Below are positions 1 to 6,024 of a stretch of DNA of 11,851 nt, piece by piece. The position numbers and the translations under genes are program-made. Location of the stretch: positions 1 to 11,851 of the forward strand of contig JAODNF010000052.1 in the NCBI GenBank assembly GCA_025464915.1, read 5' to 3'. The DNA is from Frankiales bacterium. GTDB lineage: Bacteria > Actinomycetota > Actinomycetes > Mycobacteriales > SCTD01. How positions within the stretch are numbered: position 1 is the stretch's first letter; each line of letters starts with the position of its first letter. Below the pieces are notes generated by a model. That model saw nothing but the letters and a program-made list of their open reading frames with translations. It was not told where the DNA came from and did no database searches.

Positions 1-330
1 CGGGTCCATGTTGAGCATGAGCATCCGGGTCATGGCCAGCTGCATCTCCTCCTCCTCGGGCGTGGCGCCCTTGCGCGGCAGCAGCAGCGAGCCACGCTCG
101 TGCGAGGAGAAGACCTCGGCGGTCCGGGAGACCTCCATGACGTCCGCGTGCCGGGTGACGACCCAGAAGCCGTCGCCGTAGCTGCCGGGGTCGTCGTGCC
201 AGAAGACCGGCGCCTCGCTGCGCATGGTGGCGAAGCGGTCGAGCGGCAGGCCGTTCTCGAAGGTGTCCGGGTCCATCAGGTCGATGGGGAACGGGCAGCG
301 GGGGGCGTCCGCCTTCTCGGGTGCGGTCAT
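1..330 (-). CDS. Cytochrome P450, N-terminal part (CYP125-like), cut by window edge
   Basis: The first 110 residues of a cytochrome P450 are present; the rest, including the haem-binding cysteine, lies beyond position 1. Visible hallmarks are the N-terminal substrate-access region (PLDRFATMRSEAPVFW), the beta-1 segment GFWVVTRHADVMEVSR, the FSSHERG stretch, and MLNMDP, which normally runs into a PPEHTRLR helix. The pattern resembles CYP125 of Mycobacterium, which oxidises the C26/27 terminal carbon of cholesterol or cholestenone to start side-chain degradation. That assignment is supported by its place in a side-chain operon, but other bacterial P450 families share this N-terminus. The ATG at 330 overlaps the stop of the upstream flavoprotein gene (ATGA, 327-330), and a strong AAGGAG lies 8 bases upstream (complement of 339-344). 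It is the last visible gene of the operon read from 3948. Confidence 0.88.
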   Translation of the reverse strand, partial: MTAPEKADAPRCPFPIDLMDPDTFENGLPLDRFATMRSEAPVFWHDDPGSYGDGFWVVTRHADVMEVSRTAEVFSSHERGSLLLPRKGATPEEEEMQLAMTRMLMLNMDP

Positions 331-1457
331 GACAGGAGCTCCTTCGAGGAAAGGCGAGGCAGTGCGCTGACGGTCTTCTCGTAGTCGGCGAGCAGGGTGG
401 CGACGGTCTCGGCGACGGTGCGGGTCTCCTTGAAGGAGCCGACCAGCTGACCGATGGGGGTGCCCATCAGCTCCTCGCGCCCGGCGAGCCGGATGCGCTC
501 CAGGGCCTCCGAGCAGAGCATGTACTGCAGCGGCATCCCGAGCGGGTCGGGGTTGTCCGGGCTGTCCCACGCCTCGGTCCAGTCGGTGCGCAGCTGACGC
601 GCCATCTTCCCGGTGTAGGCGCGGGACCGGACGGCGTCCTGCGACCGCGCCTCGTGGAACTTCTTCTGCATGATGTCGCTCTGGCCGCACTCGACGGTGT
701 TGAGCCACATCGAGCCGGTCCAGACGCCCTGGGCGCCGAGCGCGTAGGCCGCCGCGGCCTGCCGGCCGGAGCCGATGCCGCCGGCGGCGAGGACGGGCGT
801 CGAGGACAGCGCCTCGACGATCTCCGGCACCAGGATCATCGTGGCGATGTCACCGCTGTGGCCGCCGGCCTCGGTCCCCTGGGCGACGATGATGTCGACG
901 CCGTTGGCGACCTGCTTCATCGCGTGGTCGAGCCGCCCGCACAGCGCCGCCACTCGGACGCCCCCGCTGTGGGCCTCGTCGACGACGTCCTTCGGGGGCG
1001 GCCCGAGGGCGTTGACGATGAGCTTGACCTGCTTGCGCTCCAACGAGATCGCCACCTGCTCGCGCGCCTCGGTGTCGTTCCACGAGAGCAGGCCGCGGCC
1101 CTGCTGGTGCCGGCCCTCGGGCAGCTTCGGCACGTCGTACTTCTCGAGCACCGACTCGACGAAGTCCTTGTGCTCCTGCGGGATCATCCCCTGGAGCATC
1201 TCCTGCATGGAGTCGACGTCCATGCCGGCCTTGGCCTCGGTCTTCATCGGCATGACGACGTCGACGCCGTAGGGGCGGCCACCGACGCCCGCCTCGATGT
1301 AGTCGAGTGCCTCCTTCAGCTCCGCCGGCGTGAACCGGACCGCGCCGAGGACGCCCAGGCCGCCGGCCTTGCAGACCTCGATGACGACGTCCGGCATGTA
1401 GTTGAAGGCGAACAGGCCGAAGTCGATGCCGAACGAGTCGGACAGGTCGGTGCGCAT
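327..1457 (-). CDS. NPD/nitronate monooxygenase-family FMN oxidoreductase
   Basis: This 376-residue TIM-barrel flavoprotein belongs to the 2-nitropropane dioxygenase/nitronate monooxygenase superfamily. An N-terminal strand region (AGGLGVLGAVRF, residues 31-42) is followed by AQGTEAGGHSGD (192-203), whose H200 is at the position of the family's catalytic histidine. The phosphate-binding GGIGSG (226-231) and GAQGVWTGSMWL follow. FMN binding is therefore expected. Residues 71-135 form an insert rich in Met, Lys and Glu not seen in compact family members. It does not resemble IpdC (Rv3553), the family member known from steroid ring degradation, so I give no symbol. It lies between ltp2 (12-base gap) and the P450 (4-base overlap), so a redox step on a steroid CoA thioester or ketone is plausible but is inference. 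Its ribosome site is weak (AGAGAGA). Confidence 0.87.
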   Translation of the reverse strand: MRTDLSDSFGIDFGLFAFNYMPDVVIEVCKAGGLGVLGAVRFTPAELKEALDYIEAGVGGRPYGVDVVMPMKTEAKAGMDVDSMQEMLQGMIPQEHKDFVESVLEKYDVPKLPEGRHQQGRGLLSWNDTEAREQVAISLERKQVKLIVNALGPPPKDVVDEAHSGGVRVAALCGRLDHAMKQVANGVDIIVAQGTEAGGHSGDIATMILVPEIVEALSSTPVLAAGGIGSGRQAAAAYALGAQGVWTGSMWLNTVECGQSDIMQKKFHEARSQDAVRSRAYTGKMARQLRTDWTEAWDSPDNPDPLGMPLQYMLCSEALERIRLAGREELMGTPIGQLVGSFKETRTVAETVATLLADYEKTVSALPRLSSKELLS

Positions 1458-1469
1458 CTGGAATCTCTC

Positions 1470-2642
1470 TTACTGGTCGACCGACAGGATGCACCCGCTG
1501 GTGGGCACACCGGTACCGGCGGTCACGAGCACGTTCTCGACGTTCGGGACCTGGTTGTACGAAGTACCGCGGATCTGGCGCACGCCCTCGGCGATGCCGT
1601 TCATGCCGTGCAGGTAGGCCTCGCCGAGCTGGCCGCCGTGGGTGTTGACGGGCAGGCCACCGCCGAGCTCGATGTTGCCGCCTGCCATGAAGTCCTTGGC
1701 CTCGCCGCGCTTGCAGAAGCCGAACTCCTCGAGCTGCTGCAGGACGAACGGGGTGAAGTGGTCGTAGATCACCGCGGTCTGGATGTCCTGCGGCCCGAGG
1801 CCCGACTGCGCCCAGAGCTGCTGCGCGACCAGCCCCATCTCCGGCAGGCCGGCGATGTCGTCGCGGTAGTAGCTGACCATCGACTGCTGGCCCTGGGACG
1901 AGCCCTGCGCTGCGCCGCTGACCACGGCCACCGGGTTGGGCAGGTCGCGGGCCCGCTCGACGGTCGTGACCACGAGGGCCTGCCCGCCGTCGGTCTCCTG
2001 GCAGCAGTCGAGCAGGTGCAGCGGATCGACGATGAACCGGCTGTTCTGGTGGTCCTCGAGGGTGATCGGCTTCTCGTAGAACCAGGCCTTGGGGTTGGTC
2101 GCGGCGTGCTTGCGGTCGGCGACGGCGACGAGGCCGAAGTCGGCGGACGTGGCGCCGTACTCGTGCATGTAGCGCTGCGCGAACATCGCGACCCACGAGG
2201 CGGGCGTCATCAGGCCGAAGCTCGAGACCCAGCTCATCGCGATGCCCTCGGACGTCGGCTCGCCGCGGTGGGCACCGGACCCGAAGCGGTGGCCGGAGCG
2301 CTCGTTGAAGGCGCGGTAGCAGACCACCGTGTCCGCGACGCCGGTCGCGACGGCGAGCGCCGCCTGCTGCACCGTCGCGCAGGCCGCACCCCCGCCGTAC
2401 CCGATCTTGCTGAAGAACTTCAGGTCGCCGAGCCCGGCGGTCTTGGCGACCTCGATCTCGGAGTTGGTCTCCATCGTGAAGGTGGTCAGGCCGTCGACGT
2501 CACGCGGCTTCAGACCGGCGTCGCGGACGGCCTCGAGGACGGCCTCGCCGGCGAGCTGGAGCTCGGAGCGGCCGGAGTCCTTGGAGAACTCCGTGGCGCC
2601 GATGCCGGCGATCGCGACCTGACGGTCGAACGAGCGGGTCAT
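1470..2642 (-). CDS. ltp2: Ltp2, thiolase-fold steroid aldolase of side-chain degradation
   Basis: This 390-residue SCP-x/thiolase-like protein closely matches Ltp2 of Mycobacterium (Rv3540c) as I remember it. Shared segments include GIGATEFSKDSGRSELQLA near the N-terminus, YGGGAACATVQ (82-92), DHQNSR, LLDCCQETDG, YDHFTPF (293-299), NTHGGQLGEAYLHGMNGIAEG and VTAGTGVPTSG. Ltp2 cleaves 17-hydroxy-3-oxo-4-pregnene-20-carboxyl-CoA into androstenedione and propionyl-CoA by retro-aldol chemistry, and works only with the DUF35 domain of ChsH2. Y293 and Y343 match the two tyrosines implicated in catalysis; C88 takes the thiolase nucleophile position. Its ATG overlaps the chsH1 stop (ATGA, 2639-2642), with GGAGG 7 bases upstream. 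Full length, with no missing key residue. Placement beside chsH1-chsH2 matches the mycobacterial order. Confidence 0.96.
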   Translation of the reverse strand: MTRSFDRQVAIAGIGATEFSKDSGRSELQLAGEAVLEAVRDAGLKPRDVDGLTTFTMETNSEIEVAKTAGLGDLKFFSKIGYGGGAACATVQQAALAVATGVADTVVCYRAFNERSGHRFGSGAHRGEPTSEGIAMSWVSSFGLMTPASWVAMFAQRYMHEYGATSADFGLVAVADRKHAATNPKAWFYEKPITLEDHQNSRFIVDPLHLLDCCQETDGGQALVVTTVERARDLPNPVAVVSGAAQGSSQGQQSMVSYYRDDIAGLPEMGLVAQQLWAQSGLGPQDIQTAVIYDHFTPFVLQQLEEFGFCKRGEAKDFMAGGNIELGGGLPVNTHGGQLGEAYLHGMNGIAEGVRQIRGTSYNQVPNVENVLVTAGTGVPTSGCILSVDQ

Positions 2643-3028
2643 GCGGGGACCTCCACGGTGACCGTCGCGATGACGTGGTCACCGAGTGAGTTGGACCCCA
2701 AGACGTCGACGGTGAGCAGCTGCCCGTCGACCGCCGTCACGGTGCCGCGCAGCGTCATGACGTCGCCGGCGTAGTTCGGGACGCCGAGCCGCAGCTTGCT
2801 GCTCTTGATGACCGAGAGCGGCCCGAAGTGGTCCGTGACGTAGCGCAGGACGTACCCGTTGCTCGTCAGGATGTTCGTGAAGATCGTCTTGCTGCCCTTC
2901 TCCTGGGCAGTCGCCACGTCGTGGTGCACGTCCTGGTAGTCGCGGCTGGCGATGGCCGTGGCGACGATGTTGCGCACGGAGGCCTCGATCGTCAGCTCGG
3001 GCAGCGCGGTGCCGACAGCGGTGCTCAC
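2639..3028 (-). CDS. chsH1: ChsH1, MaoC-like steroid enoyl-CoA hydratase subunit
   Basis: This 129-residue single hot-dog-fold MaoC-like protein has the same length as mycobacterial ChsH1 (Rv3541c). With the MaoC domain of ChsH2 it hydrates 3-oxo-4,17-pregnadiene-20-carboxyl-CoA, producing the tertiary alcohol that Ltp2 cleaves. ChsH1 carries the hydratase catalytic pair, and here the segment SRDYQDVHHD keeps D30 and H35 at the family spacing. The GTG start at 3028 is chosen because the encoded protein then begins as the family does, GTGA overlaps the chsH2 stop (3025-3028), and AAGGTGG lies just upstream (complement of 3033-3039). An in-frame extension up to 3331 only re-reads chsH2 in another frame. 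The stop overlaps the ltp2 start, so the three subunits are probably translated at matched levels. Confidence 0.95.
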   Translation of the reverse strand: MSTAVGTALPELTIEASVRNIVATAIASRDYQDVHHDVATAQEKGSKTIFTNILTSNGYVLRYVTDHFGPLSVIKSSKLRLGVPNYAGDVMTLRGTVTAVDGQLLTVDVLGSNSLGDHVIATVTVEVPA

Positions 3029-3948
3029 GGGGCCACCTTGAAGGTCGGGCGGAGCTCGCCGCCGGGAACGGGGGTGAACGCGACCTGGACCTGCTGCCCC
3101 ACGAAGGTCTGGTCCGGCTTCGCGCCGGTGGCCCACTCGCTGACGAGGCGGACGCCCTCCTCGAGCTCGACGAGCAGGACCGTGTGCGGGAGCTCGACGC
3201 CCGGCAGCTTCGGGTAGTGGTGCGTGACGTGGCTGTAGACGACGCCCTTGCCGCTGCTGACCGTCCAGCCCATGTCCGTCGACTCGCACGCGCGGCAGAT
3301 CGGCTGGGGCGGGTGGTGGAGCGTCTTGCACGCGTTGCAGGTGCCGATGCGCAGCTCGCCGGCCTCGACGCCGTCCCAGAAGAACTTCGAGTCGCGGCCG
3401 ACGGCCGGAGTGGGGCGCGCCCCGACCTCGGGTGCCTTGGCCGGCGGCTTGAACTTCAGCAGCCGCATCCGCGCGATGCAGACGACCTCACCGTCGTCGG
3501 TGACGTACTCGTGCTTGACCGTCGTGAAGTACCCGAGCCCGAGCGCGGTCTTCTTCTCCTCGCTCAGGTCCTCGGCGGTGGAGCGCACCGAGATGCGCTC
3601 GCCGAGCCTCAGCTCGCGGAGGTACTCGTGCTCGTAGTTGACCGCGACGACGCTCGTGTAGCCCGCCTCGTCGAGGAGCCGGTTCACCTGGTCGTTGGAG
3701 CCGGTGTGCTCGGGGCCGCGCGGGGCGTCCATCGTCCAGGTCTGCATCATCCCCGGCGGAGCGATGAGGTGGCCGCGGCTCCCGGCGGCGAAGGCCTCGT
3801 CCAGGTAGGCCGGGTTCTGGTCGTCGAGGGCCTGGCACCAGTGGTGGATCATCGGCAGGTTGACGGGGTCACGACCCACGCGCAGCGGCCCGGGCGGGCC
3901 ACCGAGGTGGGTGCGTGCCTCCGCGATGAGCGCGGCAGGGTCAGACAC
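3025..3948 (-). CDS. chsH2: ChsH2, MaoC-DUF35 fusion (hydratase subunit and Ltp2 partner)
   Basis: This 307-residue two-domain protein has an N-terminal MaoC-like hot-dog domain (about residues 15-168; HWCQALDDQNPAYLD and APPGMMQTW are typical). A C-terminal DUF35 domain (about 183-307) has a zinc ribbon with C204, C207, C218 and C221, followed by an OB-fold (WTVSSGKGVVYSHVTHHYP). The MaoC half pairs with ChsH1 for hydration; the DUF35 half binds and activates Ltp2, linking hydratase and aldolase in one complex. The GTG start at 3948 is preferred over an in-frame ATG at 4053. GAGGAG lies just upstream of 3948, the sequence then starts like known ChsH2, and the longer version would translate through both operators. 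It is the first gene of the operon, divergent from fadA5. In Mycobacterium two acyl-CoA dehydrogenase genes precede it; here none does. Confidence 0.95.
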   Translation of the reverse strand: MSDPAALIAEARTHLGGPPGPLRVGRDPVNLPMIHHWCQALDDQNPAYLDEAFAAGSRGHLIAPPGMMQTWTMDAPRGPEHTGSNDQVNRLLDEAGYTSVVAVNYEHEYLRELRLGERISVRSTAEDLSEEKKTALGLGYFTTVKHEYVTDDGEVVCIARMRLLKFKPPAKAPEVGARPTPAVGRDSKFFWDGVEAGELRIGTCNACKTLHHPPQPICRACESTDMGWTVSSGKGVVYSHVTHHYPKLPGVELPHTVLLVELEEGVRLVSEWATGAKPDQTFVGQQVQVAFTPVPGGELRPTFKVAP

Positions 3949-3952
3949 GGAA

Positions 3953-3958
3953 CTCCTC
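3953..3958 (-). promoter_or_regulatory. Ribosome binding site deciding the chsH2 start
   Basis: On the minus strand this reads GAGGAG, 4 bases before the GTG at 3948. It supports that start over the in-frame ATG at 4053, which would read through both KstR-like operators. Confidence 0.7.
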
Positions 3959-3974
3959 AGGAGGTGATGTCCGG

Positions 3975-4004
3975 AACGTAACCAGCGGGTTCCGCACCGG
4001 TCAA
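3975..4004 (-). promoter_or_regulatory. Putative sigma-A-type promoter of the chsH2 operon
   Basis: Minus-strand TTGACC (complement of 3999-4004, five of six matches to the -35 consensus) is followed after 18 bases by TACGTT (complement of 3975-3980), a weak -10. The KstR-like palindrome at 4003-4016 touches the -35 element, so a bound repressor would block polymerase. Read by eye; no start site is known. Confidence 0.45.
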
Positions 4005-4016
4005 GAACCTGTTCTA
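4003..4016. promoter_or_regulatory. KstR-like operator 1 (chsH2 side)
   Basis: The site reads AAGAACCTGTTCTA, with AGAAC/GTTCT arms around a 2-base spacer. KstR, the TetR-family repressor of cholesterol catabolism relieved by steroid CoA esters, recognises TnnAACnnGTTnnA. Only the first base departs from this. It overlaps the predicted -35 of the chsH2 operon. Confidence 0.85.
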
Positions 4017-4034
4017 GTTTCGTACCGTTGTCCC

Positions 4035-4063
4035 TTGTTCGGGATGAGAACACGTTCTACATT
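4035..4063 (+). promoter_or_regulatory. Putative fadA5 promoter
   Basis: TTGTTC (4035-4040) and TACATT (4058-4063) are separated by 17 bases, as expected of a housekeeping promoter, though each matches the consensus only partly. The second KstR-like palindrome occupies most of the spacer and runs into the -10. A transcript would start near 4070, about 25 bases before the fadA5 ATG. Confidence 0.45.
4046..4059. promoter_or_regulatory. KstR-like operator 2 (fadA5 side)
   Basis: The site reads GAGAACACGTTCTA: perfect AGAAC/GTTCT arms around AC, one outer base off the TnnAACnnGTTnnA consensus of KstR. Its centre is 43 bases from that of operator 1, about four helical turns, so two dimers could lie on the same face of the DNA. 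It overlaps the predicted fadA5 promoter. Confidence 0.85.
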
Positions 4064-4094
4064 TGCAGCACCCATCTCGACGAGGAGAACCCGC

Positions 4095-5258
4095 ATGACC
4101 GAGGCCGTCATCGTTGGTGCGACCCGCACCCCCATCGGCAAGCGGAACGGCCAGCTGGCCGGGCTGCACGCGACCAAGATCCTCGGGGCGGCCCAGGTCG
4201 AGGTCATCAAGCGCTCGGGGATCGACCCCGCGAGCGTCGACCAGGCCATCGGCGGGTGCGTCACGCAGGCCGGCGAGCAGGGCTCCTCCATCACCCGCAA
4301 CGCGTGGCTGGGCGTCGGCCTGCCCTGGACCACCGGCACCACCACGGTCGACTGCCAGTGCGGCTCCGCGATGCAGGCCAACCACATGATCGAGGGCCTC
4401 ATCCTGTCCGGCGCGATCGACGTCGGCATGGCGTGCGGCGTCGAGGCGATGAGCCGCGTCGGCCTCGGGGCCAACGTCATCAACGGCCCGGGCAAGACGC
4501 ACGACACCGACTGGGACGTCGACATGCCCAACCAGTTCGAGGCGGCCGAGCGCATCGCCAAGAACCGCGGCATCACCCGTGACGACATCGAGGAGCTCGG
4601 CGTCCTGTCGCAGGCGCGCGCCAAGCAGGCCTGGGACGAGGGCCGGTTCGACCGCGAGGTCTTCGCCATGGAGGCTCCGACCTTCGACGCCGAGGGCAAC
4701 GTCACCGGCACCCAGATCGTCGACCGCGACGGCGGCCTGCGCGACACCACCAAGGAGGGGCTCGCGAAGCTCAAGCCCGTCCTCGAGGGCGGCATCCACA
4801 CGGCGGGTACGTCCTCGCAGATCTCGGACGGGGCGGCGGCCGTCCTCTGGATGAACCGCGAGCGGGCCGAGGCCGAGGGCCTCAAGCCGCGCGCCCGCGT
4901 CGTGGCCCGCGTCAACGTCGGCAGCGACCCCTACTACCACCTCGACGGTCCCGTAGATGCCACCCGCGAGGTGCTCAAGAAGGCCGGCATGTCCATCAGC
5001 GACATCGACCTGTTCGAGTGCAACGAGGCCTTCGCGTCGGTCGTGCTGTCGTGGCAGCGCGTGCACGACATCCCGATGGACAAGATCAACGTCAACGGCG
5101 GCGCCCTGGCCATCGGCCACCCGGTCGGTTCCACGGGCTCGCGCCTGATCGTCACCGCGCTGCACGAGCTCGAGCGGACCGGCAAGGAGTTCGCGCTGGT
5201 CACGATGTGCGCCGGCGGCGCCCTGGCGCCCGCCACGATCATCCAGCGGCTCTCCTAG
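4095..5258 (+). CDS. fadA5: FadA5, steroid side-chain acetyl-CoA acyltransferase (thiolase)
   Basis: This 387-residue type II thiolase resembles FadA5 (Rv3546) over its whole length. It cleaves the 3-keto C24 steroid acyl-CoA with CoA, releasing acetyl-CoA and the C22 propionyl-CoA side chain that ChsH1-ChsH2 and Ltp2 then remove. The nucleophile is C89 in VDCQCGSAMQ; NEAF (310-313), H342 in GHPVG and C372 in MCAGGA complete the active site. EGGIHTAGTSSQISDGAAAVLW (231-252) and DPYYHLDGPV are strongly FadA5-like. The ATG at 4095 has GAGGAG 7 bases upstream (4082-4087). Residue 309, before NEAF, is Cys (FECNEAF), where I recall Ile in the mycobacterial enzyme. It is a single-gene unit divergent from chsH2, under the second KstR-like site, and ends at the hairpins in 5265-5374. 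Confidence 0.96.
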   Translation: MTEAVIVGATRTPIGKRNGQLAGLHATKILGAAQVEVIKRSGIDPASVDQAIGGCVTQAGEQGSSITRNAWLGVGLPWTTGTTTVDCQCGSAMQANHMIEGLILSGAIDVGMACGVEAMSRVGLGANVINGPGKTHDTDWDVDMPNQFEAAERIAKNRGITRDDIEELGVLSQARAKQAWDEGRFDREVFAMEAPTFDAEGNVTGTQIVDRDGGLRDTTKEGLAKLKPVLEGGIHTAGTSSQISDGAAAVLWMNRERAEAEGLKPRARVVARVNVGSDPYYHLDGPVDATREVLKKAGMSISDIDLFECNEAFASVVLSWQRVHDIPMDKINVNGGALAIGHPVGSTGSRLIVTALHELERTGKEFALVTMCAGGALAPATIIQRLS

Positions 5259-5264
5259 CGACCC

Positions 5265-5301
5265 GGCGGCGCGGCGAGCCGAGGGGGCCCGCCGCGCCGC
5301 C
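5265..5301 (+). terminator. GC-rich hairpin after fadA5
   Basis: A perfect 12-base inverted repeat (GGCGGCGCGGCG at 5265-5276 and its complement at 5290-5301) extends inward by three more pairs after one A/C mismatch, leaving a 5-base loop (GAGGG). It begins 7 bases after the fadA5 stop. No T-run follows, so it fits the T-poor terminator-like hairpins common in high-GC actinobacteria rather than a classical intrinsic terminator. Confidence 0.65.
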
Positions 5302-5313
5302 TGTACCCCTTGG

Positions 5314-5374
5314 CGCGAATGGACACTGCGCTGCGGATCTCGGCTCGAGAACCGCAGCGCAGTGTCCATTCGCG
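5314..5374. repeat. Near-perfect 61-base palindrome between convergent genes
   Basis: The arms at 5314-5336 and 5352-5374 are exact reverse complements over 23 bases. Inside them, after one A/A mismatch, TCTCG (5338-5342) pairs with CGAGA (5346-5350), leaving a 3-base loop. The whole unit folds into one 61-base hairpin on either strand. It ends 2 bases before the stop of the minus-strand GDPD-like gene and follows the fadA5 hairpin by 12 bases. It could be a bidirectional terminator, a dispersed REP or MITE-like repeat, or both. No flanking direct repeat or terminal transposon signature is obvious. Confidence 0.85.
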
Positions 5375-5376
5375 GA

Positions 5377-6024
5377 TCAGGGGAAGGCGGCCAGCATCAG
5401 CTCGAGGTGGTCGCTGTAGATGGCGTCGAGCCCCTTGGTGGCGGCCGTCTCCAGGTCCGCCGCCGTGTTGGCGATGGAGCCGAACGCGAGAACGCCGGCC
5501 TCCGCGGCGGCGGTACGCAACGCGGGTGACCAGTCGCTCCAGTGGGTGTTCTGGGCGTCGATGCCCCGGGCCGTGAGGTCGCGCGCGTGGGAGGCCGGGT
5601 CGATCCGTCGTACCGGCGCCTCGTGCACCAGCCGGACCGACCCGTCGAGCGACCGGATCCGCGCCAGAACGTCGAGCGAGGAGTGCACGAGCCAGACCCG
5701 CGAGCGGTCCGGCGGCAGCGCGGCGAGGACCTGCGCGACCGCGGCGGGCTCCTTCACGTCGAGGCTGAGCTCGCGGGAGCCCAGCACGTCGAAGACCTCC
5801 GCCAGGGGCACGACGCCGCAGCGACGGAGCCAGGAGGTGCGCCACAGGCGGGGTACGACGACACCCCTGATCGCGTCGTGCACGAGCACCGGATCGCCAT
5901 CGAGCGAGAGCCGGACGTCGGACTCGACGTCGCAGCCGCGCGCCACCGCGTCGACGAAGGCCGCGCGGGTGTTCGGAGGGGCGCCGCCGTCGAGACCACC
6001 GCGGTGCGCGAAGCGCAGGGTCAC
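5377..6024 (-). CDS. Small glycerophosphodiester phosphodiesterase (GDPD)-like protein
   Basis: This 215-residue protein with the GDPD TIM-barrel signature is expected to hydrolyse glycerophosphodiesters or a related phosphodiester in the cytoplasm; no signal peptide or membrane segment is visible. FAHRGG gives catalytic H7 and R8. VESDVRLSLDGDPVLVHD gives the metal ligands E34 and D36 and catalytic H49. LSLDVKEP (87-93) is at the usual third-ligand site but has Asp for the common Glu, and YSDHLELM is the typical C-terminal strand. The usual PENT after HRG reads PPNT (16-19). The GTG start at 6024 forms GTGA with the upstream stop (6021-6024) and leaves the N-terminus directly before the HRG motif, as in short GDPDs. 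Last gene of the five-gene operon, ending just before the palindrome at 5314-5374. Substrate unknown. Confidence 0.85.
   Translation of the reverse strand: MTLRFAHRGGLDGGAPPNTRAAFVDAVARGCDVESDVRLSLDGDPVLVHDAIRGVVVPRLWRTSWLRRCGVVPLAEVFDVLGSRELSLDVKEPAAVAQVLAALPPDRSRVWLVHSSLDVLARIRSLDGSVRLVHEAPVRRIDPASHARDLTARGIDAQNTHWSDWSPALRTAAAEAGVLAFGSIANTAADLETAATKGLDAIYSDHLELMLAAFP

Noticed and set aside
327..1457. Flavoprotein as IpdC, the steroid ring-degradation reductase
   Set aside because: Beyond family motifs the sequence does not resemble IpdC as I recall it, and no ipdA/ipdB genes are adjacent.
654..2774. Very long open frame on the plus strand (about 706 codons) opposite ltp2 and the flavoprotein gene
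   Set aside because: It is rich in Asp, Leu, Arg, Val and Gly with no domain pattern, as expected when high-GC third codon positions are read on the opposite strand. The minus-strand genes have clear family matches and coupled starts.
3029..3331. N-terminal extension of ChsH1 to 3331
   Set aside because: The added residues are a frame-shifted reading of the DUF35 part of chsH2; GTG at 3028 gives the family length of 129.
3953..3963. Small palindrome CTCCTCAGGAG next to the chsH2 start
   Set aside because: It is too tight to form a hairpin and is explained by the GAGGAG ribosome site; it does not resemble the KstR motif.
3949..4053. N-terminal extension of ChsH2 to an ATG at 4053
   Set aside because: It would translate through both KstR-like operators and both predicted promoters, adding 35 residues not typical of the family. 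The GTG at 3948 has a proper ribosome site.
4014..5369. Long minus-strand open frame across fadA5 starting inside the palindrome
   Set aside because: It is antisense to a clear thiolase, has no recognisable motif, and its start lies in the hairpin arm.
5310..5576. Small plus-strand frame whose first residues come from the palindrome
   Set aside because: The start exists because the palindrome offers an ATG on both strands; the remainder is Arg/Pro-rich antisense of the GDPD-like gene.
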